From Hygrophila difformis (taxonomy: Eukaryota; Streptophyta; Magnoliopsida; Lamiales; Acanthaceae): a DNA stretch of 64,000 nucleotides. Each line of letters opens with the position of its first letter. Positions within the stretch are counted from its first letter, which is position 1. Both the position numbers and the translations under genes were made by a program. Under the pieces are notes generated by a model that saw nothing but the letters and a program-made list of their open reading frames with translations, ran no database searches and was not told the DNA's origin. Positions 21,369 to 29,250 of the stretch are shown here, in pieces. Location of the stretch: contig JAOANR010000005.1 of the NCBI GenBank assembly GCA_030278955.1, positions 7,902,394 through 7,966,393 of the forward strand. Reading direction: 5' to 3'.

Positions 21369-22834
21369 ATACAAGTATAGAAGACTTAATAAATGAATTA
21401 AGTAGTGATTTAGAACGACTAAATTTAGAACCAATATATACAGGAACATTTTCAGAAACAGAATTAGAAACTGATGAAAGCGATTTGGAAGATCAACATA
21501 AAGTCTTTATGAATAATCATAGATTATATTTACCATCATCAGAAGTAGTTGGAGAAACTAGCACTACCTTGCCAAGAGAAGGAGTAACAGGAACTATACC
21601 AATGGAAGTAGATCAAACTACAAATAGACAAAATGTAGACAATTATCAAAGTAGATTACAAAATTTACCTTCAAGAAATTTTCCAATAAGAAAAACAACC
21701 TCTAAAAAAGAAATTTGGAAATACAATGAAGATTTTGAGCTAAAGGAAACAAGAATAGGAAATGTGAGACCAGGAGATGCAATATTCCTAAACCTGGATT
21801 GTCTTAAACAGCCAAGTCTAGAATTAGAAAAATGGAAACAGATAATAAGAATACATTTAATGTCAGAAGAAAGTACGTCAAGAGCAAAAACATTAAAAAT
21901 ATGGAATTTAGTCCAAGGAAATGTGGCACAATTCCTTGCAGGAATTTCTTCAAATACAAAACAAACTTATATGAATACAATTACTCAAGGATTTGGACAA
22001 GATGTTACCACAGGAATAGAGGAATTTATCAATATCATACAAGAAGAATTCCTAGGAGTACAGAGCTTAGATAACAATGCTATAATAGAAGAACGAGATC
22101 AAGCGTTACTAAGATTAAATAAAATAAGACTAAGAGATTTATGCTTTTTTGATCAATTCTCTGAACAGTTTAAAAGCTACTATTATACAGCTTATACAAG
22201 CTCACAAAATAATGAACACACCATGAACTCTATATTTTCAAAACTACCATCACCATGGGATGAATATATGTGGAAAACATGGATTCAAAATAAAAATGAC
22301 TATCCGAATAATTTAGGAAGCCGAATAAGATTAATAAGACAGGTAATAACTGAGTTATGTTACCAAAGAAAAATATTAGACCACACTAAAATATATAATA
22401 AAGCTGCTGATTTATGCTGCCAAGAAAATGCAGAAAATTTTGAATGGGGAAAAAATAAATCATACAGAAAAAATAAGAGATTTAAAAAATTTAAACCAAT
22501 AAAAAGAAAATTTAAGAAAGGAAAAAGATTTAAAATCTTTAATAAGAAAAAATTCTTTAAGCCAAAATTTGGAAGAAAATATTATAAAAGAAGAAATGAT
22601 AAAAGACAAAATAAAAAGAATCCAACCACATGTAAATGTTATAACTGTGGAGAAATAGGACACTTTGCAAGTGATTGTACAAAACCAAAGAAAAAACAAG
22701 TAAGATTTATGGAATATGATATTATAGATGAACAAATATTCAAAGAAATAGAATCAGATCTAGAAAGCATAAGTGAACCAGAATCAGGAGAAGAGATATA
22801 TGAAGTAAAATTCTCTGAAGAAGAAAATGAATAA
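21365..22834 (+). CDS. Caulimovirid coat protein with CCHC zinc knuckle
   Basis: The 489-residue capsid protein has the classic charge pattern: an acidic N-terminus (ELETDESDLEDQ), a globular core at about 110-350, a strongly basic patch at about 375-420 (repeated KRFKK and KFKKGK types), a retroviral-type zinc knuckle CYNCGEIGHFASDC at about 425-438, and an acidic C-terminal tail. The knuckle and basic patch bind the pregenomic RNA during packaging. Acidic ends are typical of caulimovirus pre-coat proteins, which are trimmed by the viral protease. The frame is complete and overlaps both neighbours. Confidence 0.9.
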   Translation: MNTSIEDLINELSSDLERLNLEPIYTGTFSETELETDESDLEDQHKVFMNNHRLYLPSSEVVGETSTTLPREGVTGTIPMEVDQTTNRQNVDNYQSRLQNLPSRNFPIRKTTSKKEIWKYNEDFELKETRIGNVRPGDAIFLNLDCLKQPSLELEKWKQIIRIHLMSEESTSRAKTLKIWNLVQGNVAQFLAGISSNTKQTYMNTITQGFGQDVTTGIEEFINIIQEEFLGVQSLDNNAIIEERDQALLRLNKIRLRDLCFFDQFSEQFKSYYYTAYTSSQNNEHTMNSIFSKLPSPWDEYMWKTWIQNKNDYPNNLGSRIRLIRQVITELCYQRKILDHTKIYNKAADLCCQENAENFEWGKNKSYRKNKRFKKFKPIKRKFKKGKRFKIFNKKKFFKPKFGRKYYKRRNDKRQNKKNPTTCKCYNCGEIGHFASDCTKPKKKQVRFMEYDIIDEQIFKEIESDLESISEPESGEEIYEVKFSEEENE

Positions 22835-24203
22835 AGATAAAGAAATAATCACAGAAGAACAAGAGGAAACAAAAGAAATAGAATATGTAGAACAATATGA
22901 AGAACAAAGAGGATATGCAATAAAAGCTATCTTAAGTCCAGAACAAATTAATAAAATACAAGGATTAGATCTAAAACATGGATTCAAGCATACAAATTTT
23001 AATATACTATCAAGAACATTCTCAAGAAATAATATAGTAATTCATGAATATCATGAACTAGAAAAAACGGTAGATGTATGTAACACTAATACTACTCTAA
23101 AACTGCACCTTTTAACAAAAGATATAATAAATAAAGGACTAGAAAAATTAAGTAGAAAGAAAACAGAGAAAATACAATACGTACATTTAGCAGGAGTAAA
23201 GATTCTAATAAAATCTTTATTTAGAAGTGGAATAGACTTACCAGTAACAATAAGCCTACATGATTCAAGATTATTAAATCCACAAGACTCACACTTAGGA
23301 ACTATTAATGGAAACTTAATTTACCAAAAACTATTATTTACATGTTACCCAAACTATTGTGTATCTTTACAAGATCAAAATATAGACGAAACATTAACCC
23401 TATACATAAAAGTACATAGGAATGATGTAATGAAAAATGAAAGTAAAATATTTACAGTACATTATAGTGCTTTTTATAGCTACCTAAATAGCAATAGACT
23501 AAAACCTTATGATGATAAAAAGACAATAGAAATACACGAAGCATGTAGAGATACAATAGCAGATCTAATATTACCAGAATTGAATAATCCAACGTTACAA
23601 GATGATTGGATAATTGATCTTGCGGACAAGAAAAATACAATAGAGATTGGAAAACCATTAGAAAATAGGAGACCACAATTATCCTATATAGGAAGAACAA
23701 TGAGTAGCAGAAAAAGTATAGACTATAGCCCAAGAACAAATCTAATACTTGATCAACCAAGACATAGTATTGATATACCATACGAAAAAAGTAAACAAAA
23801 AGCCCAAACATGGAGAATTAATATAGAATACTATAATGGCACAAACTGGATAAAAGGACCAAATATATTAGTAGATACTGGAGCTGGTAAGAATCATATA
23901 GGAAAAACATGTATAAATGGATTAGTAAAGCATATAGGAACAGAGTATAGATATGCTACTTTTGAAGGAGAAGTAAGAAGAGTAAATGAATTAGTAATAG
24001 TACCAATAAAACTAGGCACAGACTTAATAGAAGAAGTAAAATGTTATGTAGCAGAAGAAGAAGGAACATCAAGTAGTACCTATCATGTCTTGTTAGGCAA
24101 CGAGTTTTTAGACTCATTAAACAAATATACAATAACAGGAGAAATTTTTAGTGGAAAAACAAAAAATGGAAAAGCTTTTGTAATAGGAAAAGCATATATA
24201 TGA
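22827..24203 (+). CDS. Movement protein fused to a retropepsin-like domain
   Basis: The protein has 458 residues. Residues about 85-250 look like a 30K-superfamily movement protein, with VHLAGVKILIKSLFRSGIDL and the conserved HDSRL aspartate region near 120-155. Such proteins form tubules through plasmodesmata. After a polar linker, residues about 335-445 contain VDTGAG at about 349-354 and VLLGNEFL near 420-427, the two halves of an aspartic-protease fold (catalytic DTG and the hydrophobic-LLG motif). A second DTG...LLG pair sits at the start of the next ORF, so this one is additional. Its role could be proteolysis or a structural relic. It overlaps the next ORF by ATGA. Confidence 0.8.
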   Translation: MNKDKEIITEEQEETKEIEYVEQYEEQRGYAIKAILSPEQINKIQGLDLKHGFKHTNFNILSRTFSRNNIVIHEYHELEKTVDVCNTNTTLKLHLLTKDIINKGLEKLSRKKTEKIQYVHLAGVKILIKSLFRSGIDLPVTISLHDSRLLNPQDSHLGTINGNLIYQKLLFTCYPNYCVSLQDQNIDETLTLYIKVHRNDVMKNESKIFTVHYSAFYSYLNSNRLKPYDDKKTIEIHEACRDTIADLILPELNNPTLQDDWIIDLADKKNTIEIGKPLENRRPQLSYIGRTMSSRKSIDYSPRTNLILDQPRHSIDIPYEKSKQKAQTWRINIEYYNGTNWIKGPNILVDTGAGKNHIGKTCINGLVKHIGTEYRYATFEGEVRRVNELVIVPIKLGTDLIEEVKCYVAEEEGTSSSTYHVLLGNEFLDSLNKYTITGEIFSGKTKNGKAFVIGKAYI

Positions 24204-26122
24204 AAGAAATTAGATTTCCAACAACAGTATACCTAGAGTTAACTATACTACAAACAAATATAACAACATGTGCTATATTAGATACAGGAGCAGAAATCAC
24301 ATTAATACAAGAACATTTAATAAAAGAATGGGAAGTAAATAAAAGACCAATAGAAGTACATGGAGCTACTGGACATAGTTTAATTATTAATAAAATAGCT
24401 AAAGATGTTCAAATAATTTTAGGTAATAAAATATTTACAATACAAGAAGTATTTGTTAGCCCAGTAAAAACAATTGATGTATTATTAGGGACAGATTTTA
24501 CAAGTTTATTTCAAAGCTTTAGAGTAGATAGATATAATATTCAACTTAGATCAGCATGTAACCACTATATTACTATTCCGAGAATAAGGAAACCATACAG
24601 AGTGCTTCAGAAACGTGGTGAAAAAGGAGAAATTATAAAACAACCAATTACTTATTACATAAAATTTAAAATTCACAAAATTAAAAAACAAGTACTAATT
24701 CAAAAGCCAGAAGATTTTGATAAATATGAACTTCATGAGACAATAAAATACATCTCTGAAAACTATGGAGAAAATCCAATTGAAAAATGGAATCTTAATA
24801 AAATATATGCAGAATTAAAAATGAAAAACGACGATATAATAATAAGAACTCAACCGATGATGCATAATCAAGAAGATATTGAAGAACTTCGAAAACAAAT
24901 AAATGAATTGTTAGAATTAGACCTTATTCAAGAATCTATAGCAGAACATAATAGTCAAGCTTTCTTAGTTAGAAATCGTAGCGAACAAATAAGAAAGAAA
25001 CCAAGGTTAGTAATAAACTATAAGGAACTAAACAAAAACATGATATTTGATGGATACTTTCTACCTAACAAAGAAAATCTAATAGGATTAGCTAGAGGTA
25101 GAACTATTTATTCAAAATTTGATTGTAAAAATGGATTTTGGCAAATTAAAATGCATCCAGAAAGTATAAAATACACAGCCTTTAGTACACCACAAGGACA
25201 CTATGAATGGAAGGTTATGCCGTTTGGAATAAAAAATGGACCACAAATATTTCAAAGAAAAATGGATAAAACATTTAAAAAATTTAGTAACTTTATATTT
25301 GTATACGTAGATGATATACTAATAGCCTCAAACACTATAGAAGAACATAAAAAACATTTAGATATATTTGCAAAACTTTGTAAAGATCATGGATTAATTT
25401 TATCAGAAAAGAAAGCAGAAATATTCAAAGATGAAATAGAATTTTTGGGTCTAATATTGAACAAACTTGGAATTAAAATGCAACCACATATAAGTACAAA
25501 ACTTGTTAAAATGCCTGATGAACTTAGGAATAAATTAAACATACAAAGATTTCTTGGAATTCTAAATTATGCAGAAGGATTTATATCAAATTTAGCAAAA
25601 AAGACAAATGATCTAAGAAAATTGATAAGAAAAAATAATAAGATAGGATGGAATGATCAACATACTGAAATTGTCAAACAATTAAAAGAAGAATGCTCCA
25701 AATTACCACCGTTAAGATTACCTGACGAAAAAGATAATTTAATAGTACAAACCGATAGCTCAGACTACCATTGGGCAGGATTATTAAAAACCGATACTGG
25801 TGAAATTTGTAGATATGCATCCGGAACATTACAAGGAGCAGCCATAAACTATAGTACAAATGAAAAAGAATTACTTGCAGTGATTAAATCAATAGATAAA
25901 TTTTCATTTTGGTTATTAAGTAGAAAGTTTAAAGTATTAACTGACAATACACAAGTAAAACCTTTAATTTACAATAAAGTTCCAAATAAACCCCAATATA
26001 GAAGAATAATAAGATATCAGACTTTCTTGTCAATGTACGACTTTACTGTTGAATATATTAAAGGGACTGAAAATTATCTAGCTGATTTTTTGAGCAGGAA
26101 CCCTGAATATGGAGAACAATGA
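24200..26122 (+). CDS. Caulimovirid polymerase: aspartic protease, reverse transcriptase, RNase H
   Basis: The 640-residue protein starts with a retropepsin (LDTGAEITLI at 27-36; DVLLGTDF near 94-101). Reverse transcriptase follows at about 220-420, with LVINYKELN, YSKFDCKNGFWQI, the AFSTPQGHYEWKVMPFG box and the catalytic YVDD at about 369-372. RNase H lies at about 510-635 (VQTDSSDYHWAG, NEKELLAVIKSI, LTDN, LADFLSR). No integrase follows, which separates it from Ty3/Gypsy elements. The frame is complete, without a stop or shift. It would cleave viral precursors and copy the pregenomic RNA into DNA. The stop overlaps the next start by 14 bases. Confidence 0.95.
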   Translation: MKEIRFPTTVYLELTILQTNITTCAILDTGAEITLIQEHLIKEWEVNKRPIEVHGATGHSLIINKIAKDVQIILGNKIFTIQEVFVSPVKTIDVLLGTDFTSLFQSFRVDRYNIQLRSACNHYITIPRIRKPYRVLQKRGEKGEIIKQPITYYIKFKIHKIKKQVLIQKPEDFDKYELHETIKYISENYGENPIEKWNLNKIYAELKMKNDDIIIRTQPMMHNQEDIEELRKQINELLELDLIQESIAEHNSQAFLVRNRSEQIRKKPRLVINYKELNKNMIFDGYFLPNKENLIGLARGRTIYSKFDCKNGFWQIKMHPESIKYTAFSTPQGHYEWKVMPFGIKNGPQIFQRKMDKTFKKFSNFIFVYVDDILIASNTIEEHKKHLDIFAKLCKDHGLILSEKKAEIFKDEIEFLGLILNKLGIKMQPHISTKLVKMPDELRNKLNIQRFLGILNYAEGFISNLAKKTNDLRKLIRKNNKIGWNDQHTEIVKQLKEECSKLPPLRLPDEKDNLIVQTDSSDYHWAGLLKTDTGEICRYASGTLQGAAINYSTNEKELLAVIKSIDKFSFWLLSRKFKVLTDNTQVKPLIYNKVPNKPQYRRIIRYQTFLSMYDFTVEYIKGTENYLADFLSRNPEYGEQ

Positions 26123-27197
26123 ACAATGGGATGATGCTGGTCTGACTGACCACATTTACAATGAAATAGATCGACTACAAAAACTACTCCAGTCGACTAT
26201 GGACAGACAACTAAAGCTACAACAGTTGATTGTTGGAAGCTTTATGGACGAACATAAGACTATCAATGACGATATATATGAATGTAACAAATGTTTGCAG
26301 GGATTACTAACTACTATGGAAGAATACTTTTATACCCCTGAAGAACTAAATACTGGTGTTTCAAACCAGGAAGGGAAAGCTAATCCTGTTCCAAAAGAGG
26401 ACAAACAAGCAAAACAATCTGGGGATGCAAGACCTTCGACCTCGTCGAAAAACATTGCAGAAACTAAGAAGTATTTTTGCGACAATATTCCTCAACCAAC
26501 ACCCATTAGCCCTGAAACAAGAAACTTTTTAGCAGAATACCATACCCTGAGCAGCTACATATACTCCTTACCCAGACAAGAATCATCATTTTACACAGAA
26601 TTCACCAAATCCCTACATCCACAAGTAACTATTTTACCAGGCTGCGACCCGAACTTTGTTTCGAACTGTTTCAAATTCGGTTTTATCAGAACTATTTTCC
26701 TGTCCCCTTTACGAACCGAAATATCCAAATTACCTGTACTACTTGAAGGCCTAAACATAAGACCAAAAACCCAGAAACTAAAAATATTTTCTATTAGTCC
26801 AGAAGTCAAACACTCTTCCTACCATCTTGCTATTGCAGAAGAAATCACTAAACCAGAAAGTTATCCTCAAGACTATGGAACCCCCAAAACAGAAATCTTT
26901 AATGACAAATACATCCACTTCAAAAGAGCAATGGGAATACGTGCTGTCCATGAACAGATGAAAAGACTATACAACCAAGGCGCAGGAATCTTTTTCGGAA
27001 ATGAAGAAATTGTAATGATTGAGCAATTGAACACTCCAGGATTCAGATCAGGAAATTTAGCAGGACTAATTCAGAAATTTGACACATACAATTTTGAATG
27101 CTCAGAAGAAGTCAAGAGTATCTGGAAGAAAGCAGTAGAGAAATCCACCACAAGCCTGAAAACAAGAACATTTCTTCGGAAAGAGACAACGAAATGA
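26109..27197 (+). CDS. Caulimovirid terminal ORF, 362 residues (position of the transactivator)
   Basis: Last viral ORF, placed like the translation transactivator/inclusion-body gene of caulimo-, soymo-, cavemo- and solendoviruses. The N-terminus (about 1-75) is a probable coiled coil (NEIDRLQKLLQSTMDRQLKLQ). A Pro/Ser/Lys-rich linker (about 80-125) follows, then a globular domain (about 130-350) with aromatic-rich stretches such as GAGIFFGNEEIVMI. I cannot see a definite transactivator motif, so the assignment rests on position and layout. Codon use is less A-biased than in the upstream viral ORFs. Confidence 0.6.
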   Translation: MENNEQWDDAGLTDHIYNEIDRLQKLLQSTMDRQLKLQQLIVGSFMDEHKTINDDIYECNKCLQGLLTTMEEYFYTPEELNTGVSNQEGKANPVPKEDKQAKQSGDARPSTSSKNIAETKKYFCDNIPQPTPISPETRNFLAEYHTLSSYIYSLPRQESSFYTEFTKSLHPQVTILPGCDPNFVSNCFKFGFIRTIFLSPLRTEISKLPVLLEGLNIRPKTQKLKIFSISPEVKHSSYHLAIAEEITKPESYPQDYGTPKTEIFNDKYIHFKRAMGIRAVHEQMKRLYNQGAGIFFGNEEIVMIEQLNTPGFRSGNLAGLIQKFDTYNFECSEEVKSIWKKAVEKSTTSLKTRTFLRKETTK

Positions 27198-27206
27198 AGT
27201 AAGCAG

Positions 27207-27325
27207 TGACGACAGAGAAGACCAATGTAGCACCAAGAAAAGAATAATGCGGCAAGACGTATGCAATGACGCAATTGAACAAGAAGACAAGAACAAAATA
27301 ATGCAGAAAGACGCATGCAATGACG
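27207..27325 (+). promoter_or_regulatory. Three TGACG (as-1-like) motifs upstream of the viral TATA box
   Basis: TGACG occurs at 27207, 27267 and 27321. The last two sit in a 54-base near-repeat (GACG.ATGCAATGACG.AATT). TGACG pairs form the as-1/ocs element bound by TGA bZIP factors in the CaMV 35S promoter. The distance to the TATA box here is 150-260 bases. Confidence 0.55.
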
Positions 27326-27470
27326 TAATTAGACAACAAGACAAAGAGGACGGCTAATAATGAAGGATTAAAAATGACAGCCATGGAATCTCAATAATGG
27401 AAGAAAAAGGAAGGACGGAGATAAGGCCACGTAAATCAATTCTGAACCACATGATCCCCAAGACTCCATC

Positions 27471-27478
27471 TATAAAAG
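27471..27478 (+). promoter_or_regulatory. TATA box of the viral pregenomic RNA promoter
   Basis: TATAAAAG lies 274 bases after the last viral ORF, in the usual position for the pregenomic promoter. Transcription would start near 27500. Confidence 0.7.
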
Positions 27479-27601
27479 GAGGAATGATTCACGAAGGATG
27501 CAGAAGCGGAGATACCTATCATAGTATTCTTTCTCTTGCATTTCTTTGTAATCTTTAGTTCTCTCTTTTGATGTAAAACTATGAGTGATTTTAAAGCTTT
27601 C

Positions 27602-27607
27602 AATAAA
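27602..27607 (+). terminator. Poly(A) signal of the viral pregenomic RNA
   Basis: AATAAA lies about 100 bases after the expected RNA start. On a circular genome it must be bypassed once, giving the terminal redundancy of caulimovirid RNA. Confidence 0.6.
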
Positions 27608-28091
27608 AAGATGATAGGCTAAGTACAATAGCCTGATCATTCCAGTAATATCTTCGAGTATATTTTTCTAAAGTCTACCAAAATTCTGAATATATGTGAG
27701 TGAGTGAAACATATGTTGAGAGTCATGTCATCGATACAGTGATTTCCGAGAGGTCGTGCATACCGGAGTAAGGCAGGAGGCCTGAAAGAAGGATAGCAGA
27801 CGAGGAAAGAAGGTTACTCGTTGAAGGACTCGATCAGAAAGTTTCAACCACAAAGCTTATACTACGGAAGCGAGGTAGACCCAGAAATTTTACTTTGAAT
27901 GATAAATACTGTGAATGATCATGGCATATATTTTGATTAATTACGTCCTCTGTTTAAGATCATAAATAAAATCTATAAAGTAATGTTTGAAAATTGTACA
28001 ACAATTACTAAAGAGATATACAAGTCTTTTAATTCCACATATACTAAACTGCTTGATAATATGTACAATACTTATAAGACAAAAGTACTAA
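27608..28091 (+). other. Leader part of the viral pregenomic RNA
   Basis: Non-coding, with GC-richer purine-rich segments (27740-27880) that could form leader stem structures, then AT-rich sequence up to the inverted arm of the shell. In a circular genome this would join the sequence at 19534. Confidence 0.5.
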
Positions 28092-28223
28092 ACTTGACCA
28101 GGGGCATATTTGACAATCTTTACATATAGAGACAAAATTAGGTAGTGAAAAGGAAGAAAAATAGTGCTAGGTACTGAACAAGTAATAAACTTAGGATGAG
28201 AGGTATTTATCTATAATTTCCCC

Positions 28224-28232
28224 TTTATATAT
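28224..28232 (+). repeat. 9-bp target duplication, right side of the shell around the virus
   Basis: TTTATATAT, identical to 19386-19394. Confidence 0.6.
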
Positions 28233-28980
28233 ATATGATAATATAATTTAATTATTTTAAAACTAAAAAAGAAACCATATTAAACTGTATTCTTTAGCTT
28301 CTGTGGCTTGTCCTGTGCAAATCTAACAGATCAATAAAAATAAATATTATTTTCCTTTGCTCGCCTTCTTAGGCTGTGTCACAAAAAAATATTAAAATGA
28401 TATTTTTATTTAATTTAAAATTTTAAACTAAAATTCATCCCCACGTATATATATTATAAAATTAACATATACTAAAATTAAGTTAACAATCATATGGGTC
28501 TACTAAATATTTTCCTAATTAATCTCCCAACAGGAAGACTCAAATTTGAATTTTCCTCCTAATACGTACTTATTGTATAAGCTGTTAAAAAAAAAAAATG
28601 AATTTCCCCATAATTTCCACACTAACTAAACAAAACTATTACAATTGATACAAAGGTCAAAAGATGTTAAATGGCAGCATTTAGAAAAAGAAATTAAAAA
28701 ACAGAATACCTCAGTTCTTACCATATACTTCATCCATATGGTTTTTATTTCTACACTGCAATTACTGTTTCTAACTAGCTGACTTGGATGGTGTTATATG
28801 ATTCGTTACAAAGCAAAATAAAAAATGGTAAAGTGATAATAAAAGTAGAGATTACAAACTACAAAACACATGTTGGGCTTACCTTCAAAATCATTCTCCT
28901 ACCTAACGAAATAAGGCTCTAATGTTAGCTAGTTGAAAACCTAATTAGAGTGTAGCAATTAATAAAAAACGGAGGAAGTA
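28233..28980. other. AT-rich intergenic interval ending in a MITE end
   Basis: No gene is supported. The last bases (AAAAAACGGAGGAAGTA, ending at 28980) match the right terminus of a Stowaway element whose remainder is missing. Confidence 0.5.
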
Positions 28981-29241
28981 CTTACCTATGTTATTTAATA
29001 ACTGTACCACTTCTGTATTTCACGCAATCCAATAAACATTTTTAACCCGTAATAACTCACATTGTATATAAGTAAATAAATTATAAAAATTTGATACTCT
29101 AATGATGTGATTAGACGAATTTAACAATATCTTACTTGACTATGTTTTTCCTTACATAACTATGTTAAAAAATTTGATCAAAGTTACTCAATAAACAGTT
29201 AACACTATGGAAACGAAGCAATTAAATGAGGATGGAGGAAG
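28981..29241. mobile_element. Degenerate Stowaway-type MITE
   Basis: The left end after TA (28979-28980) is a degraded form of CTCCCTCCGTTTTTTAATAAC. The right end is GATGGAGGAAG followed by TA (29242-29243). The interior has the AATCCAATAAACATTTTTAACCC and TGATTAGACGAATTTAACAA blocks shared with other copies in this window. Confidence 0.6.
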
Positions 29242-29250
29242 TACTTATAT
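29242..29250 (+). repeat. 9-bp target duplication of the Pack-MULE, left
   Basis: TACTTATAT is repeated exactly at 30617-30625. Confidence 0.75.

Larger units (their letters stand above)
19534..28091 (+). mobile_element. Endogenous caulimovirid (pararetrovirus), about one genome unit
   Basis: About 8.5 kb with collinear plus-strand ORFs for coat protein, movement protein, protease/RT/RNase H and others, one tRNA-Met primer site and one pregenomic promoter. No integrase and no LTRs are present, as expected for Caulimoviridae integrated by illegitimate recombination. The linear copy is opened within the leader region. If circular, RNA started near 27500 would read about 590 bases, cross the junction and reach the primer site about 390 bases further on. 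Strong A-richness differs from the surrounding DNA. The exact junctions with the host DNA are uncertain. Confidence 0.9.
19395..28223. mobile_element. Mutator-like TIR shell containing an endogenous pararetrovirus
   Basis: The left end GGGCAAATACCAAATAAATA and the reverse complement of the right end, GGGGAAATTATAGATAAATA, begin diverged inverted arms. The arms are alignable over about 130 bases (19395-19533 and 28092-28223) and are flanked by the 9-bp repeat TTTATATAT. No transposase is present. All coding content inside is viral. Either the virus integrated into a pre-existing MULE-type MITE, or the element carries the viral DNA as cargo. Confidence 0.55.

Noticed and set aside
19395..28223. 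LTR retrotransposon instead of virus
   Set aside because: No LTRs, no integrase, and a movement protein plus terminal ORF are present, so a caulimovirid fits better.
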